Notes: generated by a model not told the origin, from the sequence alone. 64,000 bases of DNA from an uncultured Clostridia bacterium (GCA_934792465.1 CAKVOK010000004.1:1-64000); one strand, 5' to 3'. Positions 18,506 to 28,375 are shown, counted from the stretch's first letter. Made by a program: numbers and translations.

Positions 18506-19855
18506 ATGGAATCTACAAAAGAAAATAAAATGGGCACAGCCCCAATGCTCGGACTTATAATGTCCATGTCGCTGCCTGCGATGTTTTCCATGCTTATACA
18601 AGCACTTTACAACATTGTTGACAGCTACTTCGTATCGAAAATCAGCGAGGACGCAATGACGGGCGTATCTCTCGCCTTTCCGCTGCAAATGCTTCTGATT
18701 TCCGTTGCCGTGGGTACGTCAATCGGTATAAATTCGCTTGTATCAAGACGCCTCGGCGAAAAGAACTTCGGCGAGGCCGACAGTGCGGCGGCTCACGGGC
18801 TTATTTTGGCATTTTTATCCTGGATTGCTTTTGCAATTATAGGTATAACCTGCGTCAAGCCTTTCATCTCCATGTTTGACGCAACTCCGTCGGCTTCCGC
18901 ATATGCGATTTCGTACTCCGAAATCGCACTGATATTCTCATTCGGATGTCTTATCGAGATAGCACTCGAAAAAACTCTTCAGGCAACGGGAAACATGATA
19001 TACCCGATGATATTTCAGCTGATAGGCGCCATAACAAACGTAATACTCGACCCGATTATGATTTTCGGACTTTTGGGATTCCCGAAGCTCGGCGTTGCCG
19101 GTGCCGCAATCGCAACGGTTACGGGTCAGATACTGGCAATGTTTTTCAGCATATACATTATGTTTGCGAAAAAGCACGCAGTCAAGATACATATAAAAGG
19201 ATTTAAATTCAGCGGCAAAACCGTAAGGGATATATATGCCGTGGGATTTCCTTCAATAATAATGCAGTCTATCGGAAGTCTTACAACAACGATAATGAAT
19301 GCGCTGCTGATTACGTTCAACCAGTCCGCCGTATTCGTTTTCGGCGCATACTACAAGCTTCAAAGCTTCGTATTTATGCCGGTTTTCGGACTCACGCACG
19401 GTGTAATGCCGATAATGGGATACAACTTCGGAGCAAAAAACAAAAAACGTCTGTTGTCGGCTCTGAAAATCGGTTCAATAATAGCTTGCATAATAATGAT
19501 TGTCGGAACGATAATATTCCTTGCATTTCCGGATAAGCTTCTCGGCATATTCAATGCAAAACCGTCCACGCTCGAAATCGGTGTTCCGGCACTCCGTACA
19601 ATATGCTTAAGCTTTGTATTCGCCGCAATCGGAATCCTGTTTTCGACAATATTCCAGGCAACGGGCAACGGCTTATACAGCCTGATAATTTCAATACTCC
19701 GTCAGCTTGTGCTGCTCGTTCCGTTCGCATTTGTACTGAGCAAAATAAGCCTGCGTGCAACGTGGTTTGCTTTTCCGCTTTCGGAAATATGCTCTTGTGC
19801 GGTAAGTATATTAATGCTGATACGCTTATATAAAAACCAAATAAAAAATTTATAA
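18506..19855 (+). CDS. MATE family efflux transporter
   Basis: A 449-residue inner-membrane protein with about twelve hydrophobic helices in two homologous halves. MATE proteins exchange Na+ or H+ for cationic drugs or metabolites. Family features include ALYNIVDSYFVSKI in helix 1-2, IGINSLVSRRLGEKN, and in the second half PVFGLTHGVMPIMGYNFGAKN. ATG at 18506 follows AGGAAAGGA. The substrate cannot be read. A longer reading from 18425 overlaps the previous gene and is rejected. Confidence 0.93.
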   Translation: MESTKENKMGTAPMLGLIMSMSLPAMFSMLIQALYNIVDSYFVSKISEDAMTGVSLAFPLQMLLISVAVGTSIGINSLVSRRLGEKNFGEADSAAAHGLILAFLSWIAFAIIGITCVKPFISMFDATPSASAYAISYSEIALIFSFGCLIEIALEKTLQATGNMIYPMIFQLIGAITNVILDPIMIFGLLGFPKLGVAGAAIATVTGQILAMFFSIYIMFAKKHAVKIHIKGFKFSGKTVRDIYAVGFPSIIMQSIGSLTTTIMNALLITFNQSAVFVFGAYYKLQSFVFMPVFGLTHGVMPIMGYNFGAKNKKRLLSALKIGSIIACIIMIVGTIIFLAFPDKLLGIFNAKPSTLEIGVPALRTICLSFVFAAIGILFSTIFQATGNGLYSLIISILRQLVLLVPFAFVLSKISLRATWFAFPLSEICSCAVSILMLIRLYKNQIKNL

Positions 19856-19886
19856 AAACAGACATACCGCATAAAGCAAGACTTTA

Positions 19887-19912
19887 CCTTGCTTTTGCTC
19901 AGTTTGTCCGGT
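19887..19912. repeat. 26-bp conserved box, copy 2
   Basis: Identical to 1866-1891. It lies 31 bp before a GCAAAACGA-type hairpin (19944-19983), as does copy 1. Upstream at 19867-19878 is ACCGCATAAAGC, part of the 24-bp repeat. Confidence 0.75.
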
Positions 19913-19943
19913 ATACGCTATTTTTCTAAAGTCCTTATAGAGA

Positions 19944-19983
19944 GGAGGTTGCGGCAAAACGAAATCATTTTGTTGCAACCTCT
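19944..19983 (+). terminator. Terminator after the MATE gene
   Basis: A hairpin of GGTTGCGGCAAAA with TTTTGTTGCAACC, then TCTTTATTTT. It terminates the plus-strand MATE unit and belongs to the GCAAAAC family. Confidence 0.75.
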
Positions 19984-20002
19984 TTATTTTAACAAAAATA
20001 TA

Positions 20003-20031
20003 TTGACTAAGACATAAATTTGTAGTATAAT
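20003..20031 (+). promoter_or_regulatory. Promoter of the ABC/Gld-type operon
   Basis: TTGACT (20003-20008), 17 bp spacer, TATAAT (20026-20031), 43 bp before the ATG at 20074. Confidence 0.85.
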
Positions 20032-20073
20032 TAGAATATGCATTTAAAATCAAAAAGAAAGGATGAATATTTG

Positions 20074-21063
20074 ATGGAAAGCGTAATTGAAATAAATAAT
20101 CTTGTCAAAAAATACGGCACATCAACGGTACTCGACAACGTGACTTTCGACGTTAAAAAAGGCGAAATTCTCGGGTTTCTCGGACCTAACGGTGCCGGCA
20201 AATCAACAACTATGAATATTCTCACGGGATACATATCAAGCTCCGGAGGAAGCGTACGTGTCTGCGGATACGATATACTTGAAAATCCGAATGAGGTGAA
20301 ACGCAGAATAGGTTATCTGCCGGAAATCCCTCCTTTATATATGGATATGACCGTGAGCGAGTATTTAAACTTTGTGTATAACCTGAAGAAAGTGAAGCTC
20401 GGACGCGAGAAACACCTGAAAGAGGTTATGAACGCAGTGGATATATACGAGGTTAAGGGTCGGCTTATAAAGAACCTCTCAAAGGGATATAAGCAGAGAG
20501 TCGGACTGGCTCAGGCACTCGTAGGCAATCCCGAAGTGCTTGTTTTGGACGAGCCTACCGTAGGTCTTGACCCAAGGCAGATAATAGAAATACGAAATGT
20601 TATAAAAAAACTCGGCACGGAACGTACAATTATATTAAGCACACATATTTTGCAGGAGGTTTCCGCAATATGCGACAGAGTTGTTATTATCAACCGCGGC
20701 AAAATTGCCGCAGAAGATACGATTACAAATCTGTCCGGAGGCAGAGGCAAATATCTCCTGCGTGTGGAAACGACAAAAACCGCAGCACGTGAGCTTGCGG
20801 AATCGTTGCCGGAGGTTGCTTCGGCATACGACATGGGCATTCGTGAAAAAGGAACGGTTGACATAGGTGTGGAAGCCTGCGACGGCAAGGATATACGCCG
20901 TGCGCTGTTCAGGGCATTTGCAGCAAAAAACATACCGATTCTCTTATTCAAGCCGCTTGAAAAAACGCTTGAAGAAATATTCATCGGCATAACAAGCGGA
21001 AACGATACGGCACAAACGTTGGAAAAGCCGGTAACAGTTAATGAAAGTGAGGAGGAAAACTGA
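20074..21063 (+). CDS. ABC transporter ATP-binding protein (GldA-like)
   Basis: A 329-residue ATPase of the ABC-2 export class. Walker A GPNGAGKST is at residues 37-45, the signature is LSKGYKQRVGLAQAL, and Walker B VLVLDEPTVGLDP. A C-terminal domain of about 90 residues follows the NBD, as in GldA/CcmA-type proteins. ATG at 20074 is chosen over 20038, since the latter lies too close to the promoter and lacks a ribosome site. It heads an operon with permease, GldG-like and DUF4340 genes. Exported substrate unknown. Confidence 0.93.
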   Translation: MESVIEINNLVKKYGTSTVLDNVTFDVKKGEILGFLGPNGAGKSTTMNILTGYISSSGGSVRVCGYDILENPNEVKRRIGYLPEIPPLYMDMTVSEYLNFVYNLKKVKLGREKHLKEVMNAVDIYEVKGRLIKNLSKGYKQRVGLAQALVGNPEVLVLDEPTVGLDPRQIIEIRNVIKKLGTERTIILSTHILQEVSAICDRVVIINRGKIAAEDTITNLSGGRGKYLLRVETTKTAARELAESLPEVASAYDMGIREKGTVDIGVEACDGKDIRRALFRAFAAKNIPILLFKPLEKTLEEIFIGITSGNDTAQTLEKPVTVNESEEEN

Positions 21064-21767
21064 TGTTTGCGATATTTAAAAAAGAAATAAGAAACTACTT
21101 TTTAACTCCTATAGGCTACATATTTATAAGTCCTTTCATTTTGCTTTCGGCAATGTTTTTCATACAGGGTGTTGTTTATTATCAGACGGCACGTGTAGAC
21201 TACATATTATCGCCCGTTAATATAATATGTCTGTTTATCGTACCTATACTGACAATGCAGCTTTTTGCCGAAGAGCGCAACAAAAAGACGGATCAGCTGC
21301 TGATAACCGCTCCCGTCAACGTATATGAAATAGTTGTGGGAAAATATCTTGCGGCATTCGCAGTATTTTTTGCAGCGCTTGCGTTTACGTTTATTTATAC
21401 AATAATATTGTTTGTAATAGGCAAACCGGTACTCAGCGAGGTTATAGGCTCGTATCTCGGATTTATACTAATATGGGCGGTTTTCATATCGGTAGGCATA
21501 TTCATATCGTCACTGACGGAAAGCCAGGTTGTGGCAGCCATACTCACGTTTATGGTATTGCTTGTGCTTTATTCCATAGACAGCTGGACGGCGTCAATCA
21601 CGCAGCCGGTTGTAAAAACGGTTATCGGCTGGCTTTCGGTATTCAAACGTTACAGCAATTTCCAGATAGGACTCTTGAGTCTGCCGGACGTGCTGTATTA
21701 TCTTAGTTTCGTGTTCGTAATGCTGTTTCTGACGGCACGCAACATCGAAAAACGCCGTTATAATTGA
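21063..21767 (+). CDS. ABC-2 type permease (GldF-like)
   Basis: A 234-residue membrane protein with about six helices, starting with a cytosolic MFAIFKKEIRNYF segment. The block AEERNKKTDQLLITAPVN after helix 2 is typical of GldF-like ABC-2 permeases. Its start overlaps the ATPase stop (TGATG), which implies coupled translation. With the ATPase it should form the transporter core. Confidence 0.9.
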   Translation: MFAIFKKEIRNYFLTPIGYIFISPFILLSAMFFIQGVVYYQTARVDYILSPVNIICLFIVPILTMQLFAEERNKKTDQLLITAPVNVYEIVVGKYLAAFAVFFAALAFTFIYTIILFVIGKPVLSEVIGSYLGFILIWAVFISVGIFISSLTESQVVAAILTFMVLLVLYSIDSWTASITQPVVKTVIGWLSVFKRYSNFQIGLLSLPDVLYYLSFVFVMLFLTARNIEKRRYN

Positions 21768-21782
21768 CGGGAGGTACGGAAA

Positions 21783-23189
21783 ATGAAAAGTAAAAATACA
21801 AAATATAAATTAAATTCATGGATTGTATCCATTGTCGCAATAGCGGCTATAGTCCTTGTAAACGCTATTTTTACGGGACTTGAACAAAAGCTGCCTTTGA
21901 AAATCGATTTGACGGAAGCCAAACAGTTTGAAATTTCCTCGGAAACGAAAAACGTAATGAAAAAGCTTGATAAAGACGTCAACGTTTCCGTTCTCGGCAG
22001 TGAGGAAAACATTTCTCCTATCGTTAAGGAATACATGGACAAATACAAGGCAATGAGCAGCAAATTTAAGGTTGAATACATAGATGTATACAAGAACCAG
22101 GCTCTGCTCTACACATATCAGTCCAAAGGCGAAAACGTTTCGGACGGCGACCTTATCGTGGAGTGCGGAAACAAATACAAAATAATCGCTTCGTCCTCGA
22201 TATATTCGGATTCCATGTCGCTCGGCGACGATGAGCAGATGTACAGCTTCGAACTTGAAACAAAGCTTACAAATTCAATCGTAACGGTTACGGGAATGAT
22301 GAAAGAATCCGCCATATATTTCTTAAGCGGACACGGCGAGGGAGAATCCTCGGCACTTAAGACAAATCTCGATACCATGGGATATAAAAACGATACGGTA
22401 AACATCATAAACGAGAATATACCGGAAGATGCAAAACTTCTGATTACGGTTACTCCGAGCGGAGATTTCACGGAAGATGAATGCGACAAAATCGATAAAT
22501 TCCTGGACGGCGGCGGAAATCTGCTTGCGGTTTATACACCGGGAATGGCTAAACTTGAACGTTTTGAAAGCTACCTTGCCGAATGGGGAATAGTTCCGCA
22601 GCAGGACGTTGTTCTTGAAAAAGACGATTCGAGAGTTATCCAAAATCCTCTTATAATGCTTCCGGATTTGAAAGACCACGATATCACAAAAAATCTTATA
22701 TCGCAGGAAATTACACCTATTTTCTACGGCACGATAAGCTTCGGCATAAAGGACGACAACACGCAGCGTGCGACGGTCACGTCAATTGCGGAATCTACCT
22801 CTAAATCAATAGGAAAAGCCAATCTCGAATCTTCAAATACAAGTCTTGAGGATGGCGATATTCAAGGTCCTCTTTCACTGGCGGTCGTTTCCGAGAGAAC
22901 CGGCGACAAGCCGGCTCGTATAATGGCTATCGGCAGTGCGGCAGCTCTGGAACTTCCCGAGCAGCTGAGCGGTACAAAGGCAAATTCGCAGTTTGTTACA
23001 AGCTCCGTAACATGGCTTACAAACAACCAAAATAACCTGAAAATATCTCCGAAGGTTATAACCGAGGGTAAAATAACGGCGCTTACAAAGACGAACACAG
23101 CCGTTTTATATTACGTGTTCGTAATCGCCATGCCGCTGCTTATCCTCATCGCAGGTATTGCCATATGGCTCAGGAGGAGATATTTATGA
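21783..23189 (+). CDS. GldG-like ABC auxiliary membrane protein
   Basis: A 468-residue protein with one N-terminal helix (about 11-31), a large extracytoplasmic part and one C-terminal helix (about 443-463, ending WLRRRYL). The body matches the GldG/ABC-type auxiliary family, for example LTEAKQFEISSETKNVMKKL, AIYFLSGHGEGE and GGNLLAVYTP. In Bacteroidetes GldG is tied to gliding; non-gliding Firmicutes carry the same set with unknown role. It likely partners the two genes upstream. Confidence 0.85.
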   Translation: MKSKNTKYKLNSWIVSIVAIAAIVLVNAIFTGLEQKLPLKIDLTEAKQFEISSETKNVMKKLDKDVNVSVLGSEENISPIVKEYMDKYKAMSSKFKVEYIDVYKNQALLYTYQSKGENVSDGDLIVECGNKYKIIASSSIYSDSMSLGDDEQMYSFELETKLTNSIVTVTGMMKESAIYFLSGHGEGESSALKTNLDTMGYKNDTVNIINENIPEDAKLLITVTPSGDFTEDECDKIDKFLDGGGNLLAVYTPGMAKLERFESYLAEWGIVPQQDVVLEKDDSRVIQNPLIMLPDLKDHDITKNLISQEITPIFYGTISFGIKDDNTQRATVTSIAESTSKSIGKANLESSNTSLEDGDIQGPLSLAVVSERTGDKPARIMAIGSAAALELPEQLSGTKANSQFVTSSVTWLTNNQNNLKISPKVITEGKITALTKTNTAVLYYVFVIAMPLLILIAGIAIWLRRRYL

Positions 23190-24610
23190 GGCTTTTTAAA
23201 GATAAGCTGTTCAGAAACATTTTCATTTCGGTTGTGCTTCTCGCCGTTCTCGGCGGCGCATATTATACCGTAACGAAAATACCTGACAAGACCGGCGAAA
23301 CGCCGTCAAGCACGCCGAGTCCGGAGATAAGTTCTTCGGATATAACCGTGTTTGAAGCGGATATAAAAGATATTGACGAGCTTACGATAAAGAATGCGGA
23401 CGGCGAATATACAATAGTTTCCGAAACCGCAAAGGAGAAAAACAGTGAGGGTAAGGAGATTGAAAAAACCGTATACAAAATCAAAGGAAGCAATATAGAT
23501 TATTCTTCCTCAATGCTCCAGTCGCAGTGTTATAATTTCAACAACATCTCCGCATCGAAAGAGCTTGATTCGGAAGACGAAGAATACGGACTTGCCACGC
23601 CCGCCGGCACGGCACGGATTAAGCTGAAAAACGGCTCCGTAACCGACATTGCCATAGGCAACAAGGTAATAGGCGGCAGCGGATATTTTGCCGAAATCGG
23701 CGGCAAGGTATACAATGTTTCTTCCTATTTCGGCGAGGCTGTGCTGAAAAATGCAAACAGCTTCCGTGATAAGGAAATTGCAACGTTTGATATGGCAAGC
23801 CTGAAAAAACTGAACATATCAAAAGGCGGCGAGAATATAAAGCTTCGTCCGATAAAGAAAGACGAAGAAAGCAAATTCTCGAAAATGACTTCATTTATTA
23901 TGACAGAACCGAAATACATTTCCGTGAGTGCGGATTATCTTAACAAGATTGCACAGAAAATCACGGGAATTTCGGCAGACGAATTTGTTTCGGACAGCAG
24001 AGCGGATTTCGGGAAATACGGTCTTGCTTCCCCGTCGCTCACATTTGAATTTGCCGACGACAAAACGGATATAACCGTGCATTACGGCGCAAAGACCGAC
24101 GACGGCAAGGTATATGCGAACGTAGACGGCAAAGACACCGTATTCACGCAGAGCAGCGAGCTTTTCGACACCCTTTCGCAGGTGACGGCGGAGGCACTTG
24201 CCGACAAGCTTTGCAATCTCGTCAATATTGATGACATAAAGAGCGTAACCGTTGAGGGCGAGGGCAAGAAATACACGTTCTCGGTTAAGGGAAAAGACGA
24301 CAAAATGAAATATTATCTCGACGGCAAAACAGCGAACGAAGATGCGTTCAAAAAAGCATACCAGGCTATCATAGGAATAACCTCGAACGGATTTGCGGAA
24401 AAGGACGTAACCGGCGACGCCGAATATACCGTATTGTACAAATACAAGGACGGAACGGAGCAGACGGCGAAATATATAAGCTACGACGAACGAAACTACG
24501 TGCTTGATTTGGGCGGAAACCGTGAATATACGGTACTTAAGAAAAAGCTTGAACAGATGATGCAGAGCATAGAAAGCTTTGCGAAAGACCCGGGCAAGAA
24601 ACCCGAATAA
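23186..24610 (+). CDS. DUF4340 membrane-anchored protein
   Basis: A 474-residue protein with one N-terminal membrane helix (about 10-27) and a large extracytoplasmic region of repeated beta-rich units: DIKDIDELTIKNADGEYTIV near 55, then TPAGTARIKLKNG-type and LASPSLTFEFADDKTDITVHYG-type repeats. DUF4340 proteins regularly follow GldG-like genes. Its ATG overlaps the previous stop (ATGA) and has AGGAGG eight bases upstream. Function unknown; probable periplasm-side accessory of the ABC exporter. Confidence 0.85.
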   Translation: MRLFKDKLFRNIFISVVLLAVLGGAYYTVTKIPDKTGETPSSTPSPEISSSDITVFEADIKDIDELTIKNADGEYTIVSETAKEKNSEGKEIEKTVYKIKGSNIDYSSSMLQSQCYNFNNISASKELDSEDEEYGLATPAGTARIKLKNGSVTDIAIGNKVIGGSGYFAEIGGKVYNVSSYFGEAVLKNANSFRDKEIATFDMASLKKLNISKGGENIKLRPIKKDEESKFSKMTSFIMTEPKYISVSADYLNKIAQKITGISADEFVSDSRADFGKYGLASPSLTFEFADDKTDITVHYGAKTDDGKVYANVDGKDTVFTQSSELFDTLSQVTAEALADKLCNLVNIDDIKSVTVEGEGKKYTFSVKGKDDKMKYYLDGKTANEDAFKKAYQAIIGITSNGFAEKDVTGDAEYTVLYKYKDGTEQTAKYISYDERNYVLDLGGNREYTVLKKKLEQMMQSIESFAKDPGKKPE

Positions 24611-24765
24611 GGAGAAATAATTTTGAATAAAATTGCTCATAGCACCGCTTTTTGTTCCGGGCGGTACAAAAGGTACAGCACCGTTCACTGCAAAGCGACA
24701 TTCCGAACAATTTTCTTTCAAACTTAGTTTTGTGCCTTAAAAAACGGAAAGGAATGGTCATATTT

Positions 24766-25599
24766 ATGAAAATAAAATATCTCGGAACTGCCGCTGCGGA
24801 GGGAATACCTGCCGTATTCTGCGAATGTGAAACGTGCAGAAAATCCCGCAAGCTCGGCGGAAGAAACATAAGAACCAGAAGCCAGGCTATCATTGACAAC
24901 ACGATTTTAATTGATTTCCCGGCGGACACATATATGCACTATCTTGTTCACAATATACCGCTGAACAAAATAAAAACCTGCATAATAACACATTCCCATG
25001 AAGACCATCTGTACCCTGTGGAGGTACAGATGCGCAAGACAGGCTTTTCTCACATATCTTCAAATGAACCTCTGACGTTTTATGCATGCGAGGACGGATA
25101 TAACAAGCTGAGCGAGCAGATAACCGCATATAACATCGGCGAAACGGACGTTAAAGCAGTGAAAATCGAGCCATATAAGCCGTTTGAAGCCGAGGGATAT
25201 AAGATTTTGCCGATAAAGGCAGAGCATGACCCTGCTTCAACTCCCGTTGTGTTCGTTATAGAAAAGGACGGCAAAAGTATTTTCTATGCCAACGATTCGA
25301 GCGAATATAACGATGAAAGCTTTGAATGCCTGAAATCGCTCCAAAGACCGCTTGATGTCGTTTCTTTTGACTGCACCGAAGCCTGCAATCACTCGACATA
25401 CATAGGTCATTTATGCCTTGAGCGCTGCATTGCGCTGCGCAAGAAGCTGATTGACGAGGGCATTGCGTGCCGCAACACAACATTTGTGCTGAATCATTTT
25501 TCGCACAACGGCGCAAACGTCATTTACGACGAGTTCGTGAAAATTGCGGCGGAACATGATTTCCTCGTAAGCTACGACGGCATGGAGCTTGAATTTTGA
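24766..25599 (+). CDS. PhnP-like metallo-beta-lactamase-fold hydrolase
   Basis: A 277-residue metallohydrolase. HSHEDHLYP (about residues 77-85) is the metal-binding HxHxDH-type motif, and AEHDPAS and the late NHFSHNG give the other ligands. The N-terminal CECETCRKSR is the extra zinc-binding loop seen in PhnP-type phosphodiesterases. Closest functional guess is a cyclic phosphate or phosphodiester hydrolase. ATG at 24766 behind AAAGGA is chosen; the longer frame from 24652 adds 38 unconserved residues. It lies 155 bp after the DUF4340 gene and has its own terminator. Confidence 0.8.
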   Translation: MKIKYLGTAAAEGIPAVFCECETCRKSRKLGGRNIRTRSQAIIDNTILIDFPADTYMHYLVHNIPLNKIKTCIITHSHEDHLYPVEVQMRKTGFSHISSNEPLTFYACEDGYNKLSEQITAYNIGETDVKAVKIEPYKPFEAEGYKILPIKAEHDPASTPVVFVIEKDGKSIFYANDSSEYNDESFECLKSLQRPLDVVSFDCTEACNHSTYIGHLCLERCIALRKKLIDEGIACRNTTFVLNHFSHNGANVIYDEFVKIAAEHDFLVSYDGMELEF

Positions 25600-25607
25600 G
25601 TAACGTA

Positions 25608-25653
25608 TTTTTTGTGCGGCGCATATAATATATTGTGTATGCTGCACAAAAAA
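25608..25653 (+). terminator. Terminator after the PhnP-like gene
   Basis: A 13-bp stem, TTTTTTGTGCGGC with GCTGCACAAAAAA, around an AT-rich loop, starting 9 bases after the stop. The T/A runs on both arms make it usable in both directions, but only the plus strand has a gene ending here. Confidence 0.7.
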
Positions 25654-25691
25654 ACTCTGTGCAGATTGTATATATTTTCGCAAATTATCTC

Positions 25692-25720
25692 TTGATATAA
25701 TTTCGGAAATATGTTATACT
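25692..25720 (+). promoter_or_regulatory. Promoter of glnN
   Basis: TTGATA (25692-25697), 17 bp, TATACT (25715-25720). The predicted start near 25727 leaves a leader of about 160 nt that contains a terminator. Confidence 0.75.
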
Positions 25721-25741
25721 ATATTCGTAGATTCAATTTAT

Positions 25742-25801
25742 ATGGCAATGGCGCTGTATGAAAGATATAATACATTCTTTCATAGGGCGCTTTATCTTTT
25801 T
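25742..25801 (+). promoter_or_regulatory. Attenuator in the glnN leader, ANTAR-type hexaloop candidate
   Basis: A strong hairpin (25751-25764 with 25777-25790, 12 Watson-Crick pairs and one wobble) is followed by TTTATCTTTTTTT. This intrinsic terminator lies between the promoter and the gene. Bases 25742-25757 can instead fold into a five-pair stem with the six-base loop AATGGC. A at loop position 1 and G at position 4 are the marks of ANTAR-protein targets. The two structures share 25753-25757 and so exclude each other, as in ANTAR antitermination. A clear first hexaloop hairpin is not seen. Confidence 0.5.
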
Positions 25802-25887
25802 TTATGGGAAATATCTCCTGTGATTTCACCCGACACACGAGATTATCAAATATTTAGCCGATACGGGGCGGCGGAACGGAGAACATT

Positions 25888-27975
25888 ATGAACGATGTTA
25901 CAAAAATGTACGGCGAAAACGTATTTAACGAAACAGTCATGGAAGCAAGGCTTCCGAAAAATGTTTTTAAAAAGCTTAAGGAAACGATAGAAACAATGGC
26001 GCCGCTTTCCGAAGAAATTGCCGATACCGTTGCAAACGCAATGAAAGATTGGGCGATAGAAAAAGGCGTAACTCACTATACACACTGGTTTCAGCCTATG
26101 ACAGGCTGCACGGCGGAAAAGCATGACGCTTTCATTTCTCCGTCCGGAACAGACAAAGTTATTATGGAATTTTCGGGCAAAGAGCTTATAAAAGGTGAAC
26201 CCGACGCTTCTTCATTCCCTTCCGGAGGCTTAAGGGCAACCTTTGAAGCAAGAGGTTACACAGCATGGGATCCTACCTCTTTCGCTTTTGTAAAGGACGG
26301 CTCACTCTATATTCCTACGGCTTTCTGTTCCTACGGCGGAGAAGTTCTCGATAAAAAAACACCGCTTCTGCGTTCCATGGAAGTTCTGAACAAAGAAGCG
26401 CTCAGAATACTGGCACTGTTCGGCAAGACTCCGGCCAGAGTTTCTTCCAGTGTGGGTGCGGAACAGGAATATTTCCTCATTGACGAAAAATATTATATGA
26501 AGCGTAAAGACCTTATTCTCACCGGAAGAACGCTTTTCGGCGCAAAACCGCCCAAGGGTCAGGAGCTTGACGACCATTATTTCGGAAACATCAAAGAGAG
26601 AGTTGCCGCTTTCATGAAAGAGCTGGACGAAGAACTTTGGAAACTCGGTGTTCCCGCAAAGACAAAGCATAACGAGGTTGCACCGGCACAGCACGAGCTT
26701 GCACCGGTATACGCAACAACAAATATAGCTACGGACCAAAACCAGCTTATGATGGAGCTTATGAAAAAAATTGCAAAACGTCACGGTCTTGTATGCCTGC
26801 TCCACGAGAAGCCTTTTGCCGGCGTAAACGGTTCGGGTAAGCACAACAACTGGTCGCTTACAACAAGCGACGGTGAAAACCTCCTGAAGCCGGGCAAAAA
26901 TCCAATCAAGAACACACAGTTCCTGCTGTTCTTAAGCGCCGTTATAAAAGCACTTGACATATACGGAGATATGCTCCGTGTCACGGTTGCAACTGCCGGA
27001 AATGACCACCGTCTTGGTGCAAACGAAGCTCCGCCGGCTATAGTTTCCATGTTTCTGGGTAATGAGATTTCAGACGTTTTATCCGCTGTTTTGGCTGACA
27101 AGACAGAGGTTTCAAAGACTAAAGGCGTACTCGAAACAGGCGTTGAAAGTCTGCCGACATTATACAAGGATACAACGGACAGAAACAGAACTTCGCCGTT
27201 TGCATTCACGGGTAACAAATTTGAGTTCCGTATGCCGGGTTCGTCGCAATCCATTGCCGGAATCAACATAGTAATAAATGCATCTGTTGCGAAAATTCTC
27301 GGCGAATTTGCGGATGCACTCGAAAAAAGCAAGGATGTTGAAAAAGATGCGCGTAAGCTGATTAAAGATACGGTTGCGGCTCACAAGAGAATAATTTTCA
27401 ACGGTAACAACTATGCGGACGAATGGGTTGCGGAAGCGAAGAAAAGAGGACTTTCCAACTTCAGAAATACAGTAGAAGCCTTGCCGTCGTACATCGAACC
27501 CAAAGCCGTTGAAATGCTCACATCTACGGGCATATTCACCGAAAAGGAAATTCACAGCCGTTACGAAATTCATCTCGAGGAATATTCAAAGCTTATAAAT
27601 ATCGAAGCTTTGACAATGCTTGAAATGGCTAAAAAAGAAATTATACCGGCTTGTATTTCATATACGGATTCTGTTCTCGACACACTTGCAAAGAAAAAAG
27701 CTTCGGGACTTTCCATGGCTACGGAGCGTGAAGAATCTCTCGCCGTTCGCCTTTCAAATCTTACGGAATGCCTTATCGGCAAAGCCGACGAGCTGGAAGA
27801 AGCGCTTGTTGCCGCAAAGGATATTGAAGATTTGTACGAAAATGCGAAGGCATACAGAGAAAAGGTATTTGCTTCAATGCAGAATCTGCGTGCCGTTGCC
27901 GATGAGCTGGAAACAATAGTCAGCAGCAAATATTGGCCGTTCCCGACATATACGGAGCTTCTGTTCAATATATAA
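25888..27975 (+). CDS. glnN: Glutamine synthetase type III
   Basis: A 695-residue GlnN-type enzyme that makes glutamine from glutamate, ammonia and ATP. Typical GSIII blocks are [17 protein letters not shown] (about residues 66-82), [20 protein letters not shown], and the catalytic stretch [16 protein letters not shown] plus [11 protein letters not shown]. Type III enzymes are about 700 aa dodecamers common in anaerobes. The gene stands alone with its own promoter and a leader terminator, so nitrogen-dependent readthrough is likely. ATG follows GGAGAACATT. Confidence 0.95.
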   Translation: MNDVTKMYGENVFNETVMEARLPKNVFKKLKETIETMAPLSEEIADTVANAMKDWAIEKGVTHYTHWFQPMTGCTAEKHDAFISPSGTDKVIMEFSGKELIKGEPDASSFPSGGLRATFEARGYTAWDPTSFAFVKDGSLYIPTAFCSYGGEVLDKKTPLLRSMEVLNKEALRILALFGKTPARVSSSVGAEQEYFLIDEKYYMKRKDLILTGRTLFGAKPPKGQELDDHYFGNIKERVAAFMKELDEELWKLGVPAKTKHNEVAPAQHELAPVYATTNIATDQNQLMMELMKKIAKRHGLVCLLHEKPFAGVNGSGKHNNWSLTTSDGENLLKPGKNPIKNTQFLLFLSAVIKALDIYGDMLRVTVATAGNDHRLGANEAPPAIVSMFLGNEISDVLSAVLADKTEVSKTKGVLETGVESLPTLYKDTTDRNRTSPFAFTGNKFEFRMPGSSQSIAGINIVINASVAKILGEFADALEKSKDVEKDARKLIKDTVAAHKRIIFNGNNYADEWVAEAKKRGLSNFRNTVEALPSYIEPKAVEMLTSTGIFTEKEIHSRYEIHLEEYSKLINIEALTMLEMAKKEIIPACISYTDSVLDTLAKKKASGLSMATEREESLAVRLSNLTECLIGKADELEEALVAAKDIEDLYENAKAYREKVFASMQNLRAVADELETIVSSKYWPFPTYTELLFNI

Positions 27976-27982
27976 AAATATC

Positions 27983-28034
27983 AGTGGGGCTGTAGTCAAC
28001 CCGATTTTAAAAATCGTTTCGCTGCAGACCCACT
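27983..28034 (+). terminator. Terminator-like hairpin after glnN
   Basis: AGTGGG pairs with CCCACT, then CTGTAG with CTGCAG and CGATTTT with AAAATCG, eight bases after the glnN stop. It is related to the hairpin at 52021-52073 (shared GGGCTGTAGTCAAC). The following sequence has only a short T run. The remaining spacer to 28310 holds no feature I can support. Confidence 0.6.
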
Positions 28035-28310
28035 AACAATTTTCTCTCTCAACAAAGTACCGTCAATTATTTCAATCCATTCCCTGCGCAGGCGTAATAA
28101 CAGAAAAAATGCACAAACATATTTTAAATATCGGCTATACTCATTCCTCTAACACTCTCCGTTCCGTCTTTTGAGGTCTTATTACAATATCAGTATAACA
28201 CGACATTTATTATTTTCCAAATTAAACCAATTATTTATCAAAATGTATTGTTTTTTAATTTGCAGTATTGATATTTTTCTTCATGGTTCATATTTTACCC
28301 AAAATAGGTC

Positions 28311-28339
28311 TTGAAATTATTTTAAAAATATGATATGAT
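28311..28339 (+). promoter_or_regulatory. Promoter of polC
   Basis: TTGAAA (28311-28316), 17 bp, TATGAT (28334-28339), about 36 bp before the polC ATG. Confidence 0.7.
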
Positions 28340-28375
28340 ATATATATTCAGATTAAAAATAAGGATATGATATAA

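Noticed and set aside
24611..24765. N-terminal extension of the PhnP-like hydrolase
   Set aside because: The extra 38 residues from 24652 lack any family similarity, and a ribosome site precedes the internal ATG at 24766.
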